A DNA stretch of 64,000 nucleotides, from positions 496,001-560,000 of the forward strand of contig JABTTQ020003409.1 of assembly GCA_016081115.2 (NCBI GenBank). The letters run 5' to 3'. Below the pieces are notes generated by a model. It saw nothing but the letters and a program-made list of their open reading frames with translations, was not told the DNA's origin and did no database searches. The position numbers and the translations under genes were made by a program. Below, piece by piece: positions 14,120-25,796 of the stretch (positions are counted from its first letter, which is position 1; every line of letters begins with the position of its first letter). The stretch is from Rehmannia glutinosa (taxonomy: Eukaryota; Streptophyta; Magnoliopsida; Lamiales; Orobanchaceae).

Positions 14120-14176
14120 GGGAAAAAGTTTTTTGTTTACTATTTATAAGTGACTTGGTTATTTTATATATATAGA
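14120..14176 (-). repeat. Helitron 5' terminus
   Basis: Read on the minus strand, the end starts with TC and an AT-rich run (TCTATATATATAAAA) preceded by host A (complement of 14177). It continues into an A-rich leader and a CCCGCC segment near 14118-14124. Such conserved 5' ends are typical of plant Helitrons. No terminal inverted repeat is expected. Confidence 0.8.
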
Positions 14177-14785
14177 TTTTGCATAGTCACGAATGTTGTT
14201 AGGACCAATGCTCGCGAAAAGTGTTGTATAAATAATGCAGTATTGTTGCATAAAAAATTAATGATAGATGCATAATTCAAACAACAAAAAGGATATGGTT
14301 CAAAAAATCATTGTTTTTTACTGTCTTAAGAAAAATGTGCAACGGACCTATCCCTAAATATGCAACGAAAAGATTATATATATGCATCAAACATATATAC
14401 CAAAAAACAACATCTGAAAACCTATACATAATCAAAACATGGGAAATTTGAAATTTAGTCCGCTAACTTTAGTCATTTAGTCCGCTAGGTAGTCAAATTT
14501 CGATTTAGACCAATAACTTTCGATTTTTCAGACATTAGTCTGAATTTTGCCGGAGAAAGCTAATCTCACCGGAAATTGCTGAGGTGGATTAGAAGTTGCT
14601 TAAGTGGACAAAAAATGGGGGATTTTTCAAATTTAGATGGAAAATTGCACATGTGTCATCGATGTAAGCTATTTAAAATAAATAAAAAATAAAACAAAAA
14701 TAAATCCAAAAAAGCAATATTCCTAGAATAAAACATATTTATGAAAAAACAAAAATCATCAAAAGTAAATAATGAAAAATAAAAT
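14177..14785. other. Intergenic gap between Helitron and Copia element A
   Basis: About 600 bases. The first half resembles the left Helitron flank. The second half (14455-14640) contains phrases such as TTTAGTCCGCTA repeated twice, and reads like an old dispersed repeat. No gene. Confidence 0.4.
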
Positions 14786-16363
14786 TGTTGGGAAATTTAT
14801 TTTTAGATTTTGATGAATGCCATGTAAAACTTAGACTAGAAAGTTGGCACCCCATTTTCTTTGTAATTTGTATTGTAATAGATAGGGGTGTTCGAGCTGA
14901 GTTAAGTCAGCTATGCCTAAACATGCAAGAAGTCAACTGAAGACTAGAATGAAAACTCCGCTGTGATACAACTGAGTATGGCAAGGAAGAGAAGACAGGA
15001 ACTCGACTGAAGAAGTATCAGCTGAGATGCAGCTGTAAAGTGTCAGTCAAGTCAACCCAAGATAGCCAAGTCTTAAGTTGAAGTGACAGATAAGTCATCC
15101 AATGATTGGAAGCTGACTCAAGTCATCAGGGGAAGTTAAAGAGCTCGATCAAGTCAAGACAATCGAAAAGGATCCGTTACGTAAGTCAAGAAAGTTACTT
15201 AAACAAGTAATACTTCCATACTGCAATATTCTAAAGTGCTCAGTCCCAGAAGCGTGCAAAAGGAATAAACCAATGGGAAGCACTGCACCCGTGTCAGAAC
15301 TCTGAAAAGCTGAAGATTCATTCAATACGAGGAAATGTCAATTTCAAGGACTGCAACAAGACAAGCCAACGACCACAAGTGTCTTTTGAAAATTAGCCTA
15401 TCTCTTCAACGGGCTGATTTTCAAAAGAACACTATAAAAGGCTGAGGAATCAATTTGAGAAAAAGATATAGAGGTTACCTTGACTACGAAAATTCAAGCT
15501 ATCAATTGAGCTGTAACCTACAAAATATTCTCAAATCATTCAAGCTTAATCCTCAAGCCAAAACTTCGAAGGAAATCAATCCAACACTTACCTGTGAAGG
15601 AAATACGACTTCAATCAGTTGAAGAGGAAACATTTGAAGAATCAAAGGGGTCTACATTCCGCAGAGGATTGTAGAAAGGTTCAAGGTCGAACCAGTCTCA
15701 AGCTATTGGAGGGATTAGTGATAAAATCGAAGAAACTTGAGCAAGTGAGCTGTAGTAGCAAGACAACTGCCTTGTGAAGAAGCTGAGTCGGACGAGAAGC
15801 CAGCTGTGTGACCAAGGCATTTCGATCGAGTCCGAAAGGATCAAGTCACATTTGTGTGATCAAGACTTGCATCCGGGTGATAACCACTTTGTACTACGAT
15901 CAATACTTAGTGGATTCCTCCAGGAGTTGGAGAAGAGAGGATTAGAAGAATTACCCCATCTTGAACCTCTATAAAATTTATTGTGTCATTTACATTTCAA
16001 AGACTTCAGTCGCATATTACTTTATATCTCGCTAATAAATTTGCTATCCAATTTATATTTAATAAAGTGCTAAAACCAAGTGTTAAAACAAACTTAAACC
16101 AAATTCAAGGGTGTTAAGTCTTCCGCTGAAAACATATCACGGTTGAGTTAAGCCTTAGACTAAGCAGCTGAGTTATTCTATCAACAGCTCAGTCGAGTCT
16201 ATTGAGTGGCTAACTCTGTTGGTTAACTAACTTAGCTGTCCATCAAGGACTTAGCTATGAAGTATTAACTCTGAACTATCTTAAAAGGATTAAATCGAAA
16301 AGTTGGTAAGGTTTATTCAACCCCACCTTCTAAACCTTACTCTCACACCCCTTGGGACCTACA
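14786..16363 (+). repeat. 5' LTR of element A
   Basis: Starts TGTTGGGAAATT and ends GGGACCTACA, directly before the primer site. A TATA box (CTATAAAAG) lies at 15432-15440, placing the transcript start roughly in the middle. It matches the 3' LTR at 48142-49716 along its length and, inverted, both LTRs of element B. Confidence 0.92.
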
Positions 16364-16365
16364 AG

Positions 16366-16379
16366 TGGTATCAGAGCGG
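16366..16379 (+). other. Primer binding site, initiator tRNA-Met
   Basis: TGGTATCAGAGCGG starts two bases after the LTR end and is complementary to the 3' end of plant initiator tRNA-Met, the usual Copia primer. Confidence 0.93.
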
Positions 16380-16488
16380 TTGGTTCATTGAACCTTCCGC
16401 ACTGGTTACTGAACTAGATCTCCAATCTTTCAAAGCTTGCTTTAGCACTTGATCTTTCAAAACTCTTTTATTCAACAAAGTTATTATC

Positions 16489-18825
16489 ATGGAAGCAAAT
16501 TTGACACGCATCCCTATGTTCACAATTGAGGAATTTGATGATTGGAAAATTCGTATGCAGGCTCATCTATCAGCATTACACGATGAAATGTGGATAGTAA
16601 TAGAAGATGGGCCACTGCAAATTTTAAAAGTGAACACAGCTGCAAGGAGAGCTACTTTGGTGAAGGAGAAGAGGATGTTGCTCCCAGACCAACTATGGTT
16701 GAAAAACCAAGAGCTGAATGGACAATTGATGACAGAAAAAGATACAACTTGGACAAAGTGGCCAAGGACATTCTTTATAAAACTTTGGACAAGGCCATGT
16801 TCAACAAAGTCAAATCATGCAAGACTGCAAAAGAAATCTGGGATAAGCTAACTTTGATTTGTGAAGGCTCTGAGCAAATCAAGGAAAATAAGCTATCTGT
16901 TGCTGTACAAAAATTTGAAAACTTTAAGACGCTTGCAGGAGAAACCTTGGATCAGCTGGATGCTAGATTCACTGAAATATACCATGAACTGTCAGTACTT
17001 GGGAAAGAATATACACAGAAAGAGATGTGTATGAAGATTCTAAGAAGTCTCCCAACTGAGTGGGAAATAAAAGTCATAGCCCTGAGACATTCCATGGACC
17101 TATCAAAAACATCCAACTATGAGTTATTCTCAGATCTCAAAGCCTATGAATTTGAGGTGAGAAGAAAAGATCAAGAAGAGACAATTTGTGCCAAAACATT
17201 TGCTCTAATAGTCAAGGATGGGAAGAGAGAGTCAAGTCAAAGAAGTCATTGACCAAGAAGAGATTGCCCGATGGTTAAAAGGTTCAACAAGTTTTTCAAC
17301 AAGAACTACAAAAGAGGCAAAGGTGAATCTTCCAGAAGACACTCGCCTCCTCCAAGTCAAGGGAAGATAGGCCACCCAAGAGAGCGAGCATCAAAAGATC
17401 GAATACCAAAGAATCGACAATCCAAGAATGGAAAGAGTGATAAAAAAGTTGAGAGTCTATCTTTGGGCTGCAGCAACCCGGTCACTATGCCATTGATTGC
17501 CCATATCCCTGTAGTGAACAAATACAGGAATGAAGAGGAAAGAAAAGTCTTGAGAGAAAAGAAGACAAGAAAAGAAAAAGGCAATGTTAGCTGCAGAGAC
17601 TGCTGAGACAACCAAGTCAAAAGACACAACAGACTCGGAGAGTAGTGAACCTGACTACTCAAGTGACTCCGAAGAAGAAGCCTTGATATGTTTAATGGCC
17701 AAAGAACAAGACTAACCCGACCAAGAAGATGAGGTACACTCTAACTCATCTCACTCAGACACTAGTGATAGTGATTGTGACACACACACTTCATCACCCA
17801 CTAATCTTTATGATTCATTAGGCAAAATGATGAAAGACTTTGAGCACATTAAATCCTCGCACGCACTTGCTAAATGAGGAAAACAACAACGCTCAAAAGT
17901 TAAAACTCACTCACGGTGACTAAGGAGCGAGTACTCTAAGTCACATAGCCGATGAGAATAATAAAAATTTGAAAATGCTAACTTAATAGCAGAGATAGCT
18001 GCTATAGAAAGGAGGGAAAATGACCTCAAAAATGTGATTGCCTCATTCACTAAGGCATCTAAATCCTTGGATGATCTTATTATGAGCCAAAGAGAATGTG
18101 GAGATAAGACAGGCTTAGGATTTAAATCCTTTATGCTAAGTCAATCTCCCAAAGTGATTTTGGAAAAAGGATCTTCAAGCAATGAAGCATCTCAAAAATC
18201 CAAAACTCCAAATGGTGCACACACATTCATTTCAAAGTACAATCACAACCAAACTGGCCTTGGTTATAAAGGAAAAGGAAAACAGCCAGTTGAGTATGCT
18301 AAAAGGACAGCTGAGAAGAAATCCATCCGAGTTCCTCAACAAATTCCAAACAGAAAATACTCTGTAAAGAAGAAACAGAGCTACCAAAAACCCCAGATGT
18401 TCTATAAAAAGAACACATATGATGGGAATGGTAGAAACTACCCAAGCTAAACTGATTGGTACAATGTGAAAAATTAGCAAAAATCTATGGAATACATGCC
18501 TAGATGGCAAAGGCCTAGAACTCAGCAAAGGCCAGTCCAAAGGCAAAAGAGCTATCCTCAGCACACATATGCACCCAAACACTACACTCAGAGGTATCGC
18601 AACTACCCAAGGAAGGCAATTGCTAAAACATACACACATGCATACAGACAAAAGAGACAGTTGTATGAACCTAAAACCCCCAAGCAATTTGCCAAAGTAA
18701 ATTATGATTATGGCACAGATAGATGGCAACCTCTTAGAGTCAAATCATTTGGCTATAGGTTGGTTGGATCATCTTACAATACTAACCCCTCAGGACCCAG
18801 ACAAGTATGGATACCTAAAACCTAA
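16489..18825 (+). pseudogene. gag of Copia element A, frameshifted
   Basis: Capsid-like Gag, which packages element RNA in cytoplasmic particles. ATG at 16489 opens MEANLTRIPMFTIEEFDDW, the start typical of this gag group. The frame shifts near 16645, after which 16650-17252 reads the UBN2/gag_2-type domain (KTAKEIWDKL, LDARFTEIYHEL, ILRSLPTEW). A zinc knuckle of CCHC type (GCSNP, GHYAIDC) is encoded at about 17465-17510 but split between frames. Then come an acidic serine stretch (17630-17700), a coiled-coil-like part near 17820-18060 and a basic, Q/Y-rich tail (18240-18825). At least four shifts or stops. The shorter copy in B (32031-34357) is collinear. Confidence 0.82.
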
Positions 18826-21800
18826 TTTCATTGATTGCGGGTTCGAAGGCAATGAGTGCAAGGAACCTGGTACATGGATAGTGGTACATTCCGGACACAT
18901 GACAGAAACAAGAAAAATCTATCAAAATTCAAGGAGGTTAGAGGTGCAAAAGTTATATTTGGAGAGAATGAAGCTCCAGGAGAAATAAGAGACATTGGAT
19001 CCATCAAGAAAAATTGATTAGAAATCACAGATGTTGCATATGTTGAAGGACTCAATTTCAACTTACTAAGCATAAGTCAACTCTGTGACAAGGGCTATAA
19101 TGTTAGATTCAATATGGGAGTGTGCCAAATCAAGAACACTGAATCTAATGAAGTAGTGCTACAAGGATGCAGACAAAAGAACATGTATGTGGTGGATTGG
19201 TCAACTGCAACACCAAGCACTTGTCTACTAGCAAAGAGCACAACTGAATCAAGTTGGCTGTGGCAAAAGAAGCTGAGTCACTTGAATTTCAAAACAATTA
19301 ACAAACTTGCAAGAAGTAATCTTGTAGAAGGACTTCCAGACTCAGTATACAAGAAAAAGAGTGTATGTGATGCATGCCAGATGGGAAAGCAGATCAAATC
19401 ACCATTTAAAGAAAATACATGTCCATCTTCAACAAGAATATTGCACCTGTTACATATGGACCTATTTGGTCTAGTTGAACCAACTAGCATAAGTGGAAAG
19501 AAATACACCTTGGTGGTAGTATATGATTATTCAAGATATACATGGACAATTTTCATGTGTAAGAAGAAAGAAACCTTGCGAAGCTACCCCCGGTGATGAA
19601 GAGAATTCCAAATGAGAAGAGTCAAACCATCATTAAAATAAGATCGAGGAGGAACCGAGTTTGTCAATGGAATAATAACTCGGTGATTGTGTTGAAAATG
19701 GTATTGCTCATGAACTATCTGCAGACAAGGACTCCACAACACATGGAGTTGCGAAAGAAGGAAACAGAACTCTCAAAAAGAAGCGAAGGACCATATTAGA
19801 ATGAATCAGGGCTAAAAGATTTTGGGCTGAAGAAAAGACTCTCTATGAGATTTGGACAGGGAGAAAGCCAAATGTTGCATATTTTAAAATCTTTGGATGT
19901 AAATGCTTCATCCACAACAATGGCAAGAATAATCTAAAGGATTTTGATGCTAAAGCTGATGAAGGTATCTTCTTGGGATACTCAGCTGAAAGTAAAGCCT
20001 ATAGAGTGCTCAATAAGAGGACAATGGTTACAGAAGAATCCATCCATGTGGTGTTTGATGAACCCAAGGTAAATGAAGAAAACATCGAAGAGTTAGCTGA
20101 TAAGCCGAATCAGCCAACTATGCAGAAGAGTCCCTATGTTGAAGATGAAGCTGGAGTTATAAACCAAGATGAAGATGAGAAGCTGAATCTCAAAGACAGC
20201 TGGAAAATTTGCAGATAAGTGATGGCGAGAGAGCGATCAAAATAACACACGCAAGACAATCGAATCGACTAACTTACTCCAACCGGATGTAAGATGGCCG
20301 AGAGATCATCCACCAGAACTAGTCATTGGAAATGTAAGAGAAGGTGTAAGAACCAGATCCAGAGCTCAACAAGAAGTAATGTTCACTTGTTTTATCTCAC
20401 AAATAGAGCCAAAAGATGTGTCACAAGCATTGGATGACACACATTGGATTCAAGCCATGCAAGAAGAAGAGTCAATCGAGTTTGAAAGAAATAAAGTGTG
20501 GGAATTGGTTCAAAGACCTACCCATCAAAATGTTATTGGCACAAAATGGGTGTTCAGAAACAAGATGAATGAGAAAGGTTGTGTGGTAAGAAACAAGGCA
20601 AGATTGGTAGCCAAAGGGTATTGCCAAGAAGAAGGAATAGATTTTGATGAAACCTTTGCCCCTGTTGCAAGATTAGAATCAATAAGGATGTTTCTTGCCT
20701 ATGCTGCACAAAAGAATTTCATTGTATATCAAATGGATGTAAAAAGTGTATTCCTGAATGGATTATTGGAAGAAGAAGTCTATGGTGAACAACCTCTAGG
20801 ACTTGAGCAGAAGACTCTTGGAGACAAGGTTTACAAGCTCAAGAAAGCTCTATATGGATTGAAACAGGCACCAAGAGCATGGTATGATACATTATCACAA
20901 TTTCTAACAGAGAACGGATTCACAAAAGGCAAAGTGGATAGAACACTCTTCAGAATTCAAGATGGAAAGAGTATCTTTGCTTGTTCAAATATATGTGGAT
21001 GACATCATTTTTGGATCCACAAACAAAAAGCGTGTGATAAATTCTCAAACCTCATGCAAAGCAAATTTGAAATGAGCATGATGGGAGAGCCGACATTCTT
21101 CCTAGGACTCCAAGTAAAAGCAGTGAAGGATGGAACCTTCATAAGTCGACAAAGTACACCGAGAGAATTAATGAAGAAATTCGGTATGGAAGAGAAGTCT
21201 TATGTAAAAATACCAATGAATACATCAGTCAAAATGGATATGGATGCGGATGGCAAGCTGTGGATCAAACAAGATACGAGCACTCATTGGATCGCTGCTC
21301 TATCTCACACAAGTAGTAGGCGGACATCACCTTTGTTGTAGGTGTATGTGCAAGATTTCAATCTGCTCCTAAAGAAAGTCACATGACTGTAGCCAAGAGG
21401 ATATTGAGATACTTAAAGGGAAGCCAAGAAGTTGGCTTATGGTATCCAAAGGAAGGTGGATTCAAGCTAATTGGTTATTCAAATTCTGATTATGCTGGAT
21501 GTAGAGTTGACAGGAAGAGGACTTCAGGTACATGTCAAATGCTTGGAAATAGGTTAATTTACTGGTTCAGCAAGAAGCAAAATTCAATAGCCACATCCAC
21601 AACTGAAGCAGAATACATAGTTGCGGGCAATTGTTGTGCCCAAGTCTTATGGATGAGACAACAGCTGAGAGATTATGATGTTGAAGAGAAAGAGATTCCA
21701 ATTATGTGTGACAACACAAGTGCTATTGCAATCACTCAAAATCCTGTGTTACACTCAAGAACAAAGCACATTGATGTCAGATACCATTTCATAAGAGACC

Positions 21801-21934
21801 ATGTTGAAAAGAAGGACATCACCTTGGAATACATCTCAACTGATAAGCAGTTAGCTAATATATTCACAAAACTATTATGTGAATTAAGATTTGAAGAACT
21901 CAAGCATGAATTAGGGTTAATTGAGCTGAGTTGA
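18826..21934 (+). pseudogene. pol of Copia element A: protease, integrase, RT, RNase H, broken
   Basis: Remains of the Copia polyprotein in the order PR-IN-RT-RH. Protease: WYMDSG at about 18865-18885, then a frameshift before HMT. Integrase: the HHCC zinc region (19255-19400, ending CDACQMGKQIKSPFK) and the start of the catalytic core (HMDLFGLVEP, about 19455); the core then runs through several frames to about 19800. RT: 20379-21341 with GTKWVFRNK, ARLVAKGY, FAPVARLES, YQMDVKSVFLNG, LYGLKQAPRAWY; the YVDD active site is at 20992-21003 but out of frame with what precedes it. RNase H: 21383-21934 (SDYAG, STTEAEYI, TKHIDVRYHFIR), ending at a TGA after GLIELS. No functional polyprotein can be read. 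Confidence 0.88.
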
Positions 21935-22493
21935 CACTCAGAAGACTCAAAGAAAAGAGATGGAACATGAAAATATGGGAAAAGAGCGGAGCTCTTGAAA
22001 AGCGACTAAGTGAATCACCAGATCGGAAAGTCACCGCAACGAGTTGGTCGACAAATTTGAATCACGATGTGAATAGAGAGAAGAAGAGTTGAGTCAGCTA
22101 AGAAGCAAGCTGAGTCTTTTATGAGCAAAGTGACAAAAACGCAATTGTTTCTACTAAGCGGGAATGTTTTTAAGAATGACGTCAGCATAATTATGACGTG
22201 TACAGTCAAAAACTGCATACCAAGCTTATGATTGGATATAAATGCTGCTGCATTAAATACGAGAAATTAAATGCTAATCGGCGTGCAAAATCTGAGCCGT
22301 AGATCTTGATCAAATTTCAAAAACCATCCGCACGTCCTTTCATAACCCATATATATACCATTTCGTCCGACTTTCTCTCACTTTACCAAAACTGTTCATC
22401 TCTCTCAAAAGCAAAGATAGAAGTTTTTCTATCAAAACCTTACAAACCTTCAAAGCTTATTTTCAAAGTTTCGTTCGGTAAATCTTCAAGAAA
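21935..22493. other. Spacer between pol and the extra ORF of element A
   Basis: About 560 bases without coding signs. The matching stretch of B is 30372-30924. It could hold a splice acceptor or subgenomic promoter for the extra ORF, but nothing specific is visible. Confidence 0.4.
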
Positions 22494-23279
22494 TGGCATC
22501 TACTTACGATTTTGTCAAGATGGGAAAGCAAATCCACACGGGGTCTCTTGTGGATTTGAAGGTCTAATCAAACAAGGGTCGACGAAACCCTTGTGAAGAA
22601 AATAGAGAGAAGTTGGAAAAATGCGGGTGAAACCTTTTCTCACGATGGAGTTTGAGGATGACCTACGTGGAAGAGGTCGCGCAGATTCTATGTGAACGCC
22701 GAAGTTCACGCGAGGGCATCAAGTCCTCTGTTCACTAGAAGGAAGTCAAAATCATGCCAAGGATTTGGCAGAGCTTCGCTTGCTACCGGGCCAAGGAGGA
22801 GTCTTGGGAGATCTACAAAGCGAATGTAAACTGGTCGCTGCATGGAAGGAAGTAGCCAAACCCGAGTGTCTTTGCAAAGGTTGTCTACACGGTGATAAGA
22901 AGGCCTTTGAAGGAGGATTACCACAAGTTTGTTGGACATTGTTGCCAAATGCATAGATATCAAGTTTGGAAGCTTTAATCACCGTCCAAAACCAAGTTGA
23001 TCGTGATGGCTACGATCATGGAGGAGAAGAAGGTGAAGCTGATGCGAGTTTGTATACAATGACTCGCTGGAATATTGGGAATAAATCCTTCAAGGAGGAT
23101 GGTTCATTTGGAGGATCTTTGGGATATGGCCTGGTGATTGGCCGGATGATGGAAGTGAAGGGAGTCCCTCTTCGACATGGAAAGGCGTTCCATGTAAACA
23201 AGAAAATGTTTCGATCGAACCTTTCCGAAGCACATAAGAGAGCGTACACCAAGAGGGTTGATACGAGTGAGGGGGAATC
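22494..23279 (+). pseudogene. Extra post-pol ORF (ORF3) of element A, 5' part, cut by element C
   Basis: The ATG at 22494 opens MASTYDFVKMGKQIHTGS, the same protein start as in B (30371, minus). Frameshifts follow almost at once (around 22560, 22610 and later). The readable pieces match the better preserved B copy: a globular domain with the pattern FYVNAEV..V.GKEF..., and further on KCIDIKFGSF. Gene D-ORF3 (59529) shows the same pattern, so this probably belongs to the putative plant transposon protein domain family (Pfam PF20167, my recollection). Its function is unknown. Element C interrupts it at 23285; it resumes at 44077. Confidence 0.7.
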
Positions 23280-23284
23280 AACTG
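23280..23284. repeat. Left target duplication of element C (AACTG)
   Basis: Pairs with AGCTG at 44072-44076 with one mismatch. It lies within element A ORF3, where the B copy has related but diverged sequence. Confidence 0.6.
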
Positions 23285-23501
23285 TATTAGTCCAAGTGGC
23301 TACGATAATCTAGAGGGGGGGTGAATAGATTATGCCGATTTTTTGCAAATCGCCCTCTTTTTCAAATGAACAAGTAATTAACAAGAATGTATGCGGAAAT
23401 TAAACAACACTCGATGATTTATAGTAGTTCAACCCACCTAGGGCCTAATCTACTACCACCCCAGTATCTCCGGGATGGATTTCAAAAAGAAAAAAAGATT
23501 T

Positions 23502-23665
23502 TATTAATTACCACAATTAATACAACACCTTGAGGATTACCACAATCCTCTTACAACACCTTCAAGGAGATTACCACAATCTTCCTTCACCACCTTTGAA
23601 GAGTACCACACTCTTCAAACACCTATCACCTAGATCACCCAAGTGTATTCTTACCAAAAGAATAC
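23502..23665 (-). repeat. Hairpin array in element C 3' LTR (5 hairpins)
   Basis: On the plus strand the loops read ACCAC (ACCAA in the last), that is GTGGT in the element's sense. Stem arms include TATTAATT with AATTAATA, GAGGATT with AATCCTC, GAAGAGT with ACTCTTC and GTATTCTT with AAGAATAC. Same array as at 42950-43113; related array in D. Confidence 0.85.
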
Positions 23666-23881
23666 TCACAAGGATGTCTTGTATTGAATGATGGACAAAA
23701 TTCAAGATTACAACTCTATGAAACCAATACAAAGATTGAGTGCAAGTGTAATCAAGAATCAAAAAGCCTAGACCTCAAAGATGTGCAAGTGAAAGTACTT
23801 AGGCTATTACAACAAGAATGTAAAAATGAAAGCTTGAACAATTTGCAGATTTCTTGTTGTGTATTTTGCTTGTGTGTATTG

Positions 23882-23886
23882 TATCT
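23882..23886. repeat. Left target duplication of element B (TATCT)
   Basis: TATCT here and at 36042-36046. The uninterrupted LTR of C has a single TATCT at the same place (about 43329), which proves the insertion. Confidence 0.95.
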
Positions 23887-25461
23887 TGTAGGTCCCAAGG
23901 GGTGTGAGTGTAAGGTTTAGAAGGGGGGTTGAATAAACCTTACCAACTTTTCAATTTAGTCTTTTTAAATATTCAGAGTTAATACTTCACAACTGAGTCC
24001 TTGATGGACATCTAAGTTAGTTAATCAAGAGTTAGTCACTCAACGACTGATCGAGTTGTTGATAGAATAACTCATTTGTTTTTGACTAAAGACTTAACTC
24101 GATTGTGATTTGTTTGACGGAAGACTTAACACCATTGAATTTGGTTAAGTTTGTTTTAATACTTGGTTTTTACACGAGATTGATTATCAATTGGATAGCA
24201 AGTTTATCGTGAGATATAAAAATAAGATGCGAGAAATTAAAGTCTTTGAATTGTAAATGACACAATAAGTTTTTATAGAGGTTCGAAGATGGGGTAATTC
24301 TTCTACTCCTCTCTTCTCCAACTCTGGAGGAATCCACTAAGTATTGATCAAGATATACGAGTGGTTAATGATCCGGATACAAGTTTTGATCACACAACCG
24401 ACTTGATCCTTTGGGACTCGATGCCTGGAGATGCCTTGGTCACTCGGTGGCTTCTCACGACTCGGCTTCTTCTTCAGGCATTTACCGCTTGCTACTACTG
24501 ACCCACTTGCTCAAGCTTCTTGGATTTGATCACGAAGCCCTCCAAAAACTTGAGAGTGGTTCGACCTTGAACCTTCCTACAATCCTCCGTGGAATGTAGA
24601 CCCCTTGATTCTTCAAAAGTTTCCTCTTCAAGCGATTGAAGTTATCTTTCCTTCACGGTGAGTGTTGGATTGATTTCCTTCATAATGTATGCTTGAGGAT
24701 TGATCTTGAATGACTTGAGAATGTTTTAGGTTACTGAGTTCAAATATTTGCTTGAATGTTCGTGGTTCGAGGTTGTCAAGGTAACCTATTCTCAAATAAA
24801 CTCCTCAGCCTTTTATAGTGTTCTTTTGAAAATTTGTCCGTTGAAGAGATAGGCTTATTTTCAAAAGACACTTGTGGTCGTTGGCTTGTCTTGTTGCGAT
24901 CCTTGGAATTTATGTTTCCTCGTATGAACGATTCTTGACTTTTCGAGTTCGACATGGTGCGAGCTTCCCATTGGTTTATTCCTTTTGCACGCTTCCTCGG
25001 GATCGAGCACTTCAAGAAAGGTGGTATGGAGGTATTACTTGTTTAAGTAATTCTCTTGATTTCTGTGCAACGGATCTCTTTCAGTTATCTCGACTTGACT
25101 GCATTTCCTTGCCTTCCCCAGGTGACTTAGAGTCAACTTCCAATCATTGGATGACTCTTTTGTCACTTCAACTTGAGACTTGGCTATCTTGAGTTGACTT
25201 GATCGATACCTTACTGTTTGCATCTCACCGTGCATCTTGATCGAGTTCCGTCTTCTCTTCTTTGCCATACTCATTTGCCTCGCACGGAGAGTTTTTCTTC
25301 CAGTCTCCGGTTGTCTTCTTGCATGCTTAGGCATAATCGACTTAACTCAGCTAGATCAGCCCTATCTATTGCAATGCAGTTTACAAGAAAAATGGGGTGC
25401 CAACATCCTATTCTAAGTTTTACATGGCGTTCATCAAAATCTACAAAATAATTTCCCAACA
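23887..25461 (-). repeat. 3' LTR of element B
   Basis: 1575 bp, plus-strand ends TGTAGGTCCC and TTCCCAACA. It matches inverted 14786-16363 and direct 34485-36041. Many differences from the other copies fall in CAG/CTG triplets. Confidence 0.92.
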
Positions 25462-25475
25462 ATTTCCCCCTTTTT
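25462..25475 (-). other. Polypurine tract of element B
   Basis: On the minus strand AAAAAGGGGGAAATT directly precedes the 3' LTR; identical in form to 48128-48141 of A. It primes plus-strand DNA synthesis. Confidence 0.88.
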
Positions 25476-25796
25476 GATGATGCCAAAACTTAAAACATCC
25501 ATACAATTATTTAACAGCAAAGATACATACAGAAAATGTAGAACCACAGAATGTATGTTTAGAATCGATCTTTTATTGATCATAACATCCTTGTTCTTTA
25601 CATAGTTGTTTCTGAGTGTATCGAGCTTAAGTTCAAAAAAAAAAATGTATCGAGCTTAAACGGAGCTTAGGCCCGACCATGTTGTTCTATATCTACTCAC
25701 GCATTTAAATTGCATAATTTTATTCAATGTACGAAGACTTACACAAAGTGTATTTACATAGTAAAATACATGAAGGGTGGACAACAACACTTCATC
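25476..25796. other. 3' noncoding region of element B
   Basis: About 320 bases between the polypurine tract and the end of the extra ORF, matching 47827-48127 of A. No coding signal. Confidence 0.5.

Larger units (their letters stand above)
919..14176 (-). mobile_element. Helitron, 13.3 kb, both termini present
   Basis: Rolling-circle DNA transposon on the minus strand. The 5' end (14176) begins TCTATATATATAAAA, usual for plant Helitrons. The 3' end (919) is CTAG preceded by a GC-rich hairpin. On the minus strand the element is preceded by A and followed by T, the expected A|T insertion site without duplication. Removing it joins AATACATA to TTTTGCAT. The cargo is typical of autonomous plant Helitrons: a Rep-helicase (1143-6190) and an RPA70-like single-strand-binding protein gene (10699-13425), both on the element's sense strand. 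The helicase is broken, so this copy could move only with help from elsewhere. Confidence 0.88.
23285..23886 (-). repeat. 3' LTR of element C, first segment
   Basis: Matches 42732-43331 of the intact LTR. It starts TATTAGTCCAAG, with TG of the LTR end changed to TA. It contains the hairpin array at 23502-23665. The sequence is cut at TATCT by the insertion of element B and resumes at 36042. Confidence 0.9.

Noticed and set aside
18232..18729. Minus-strand membrane protein (Leu/Ile/Ser-rich)
   Set aside because: Antisense of the basic, Q/Y-rich gag tail; hydrophobicity is a by-product of the opposite strand.
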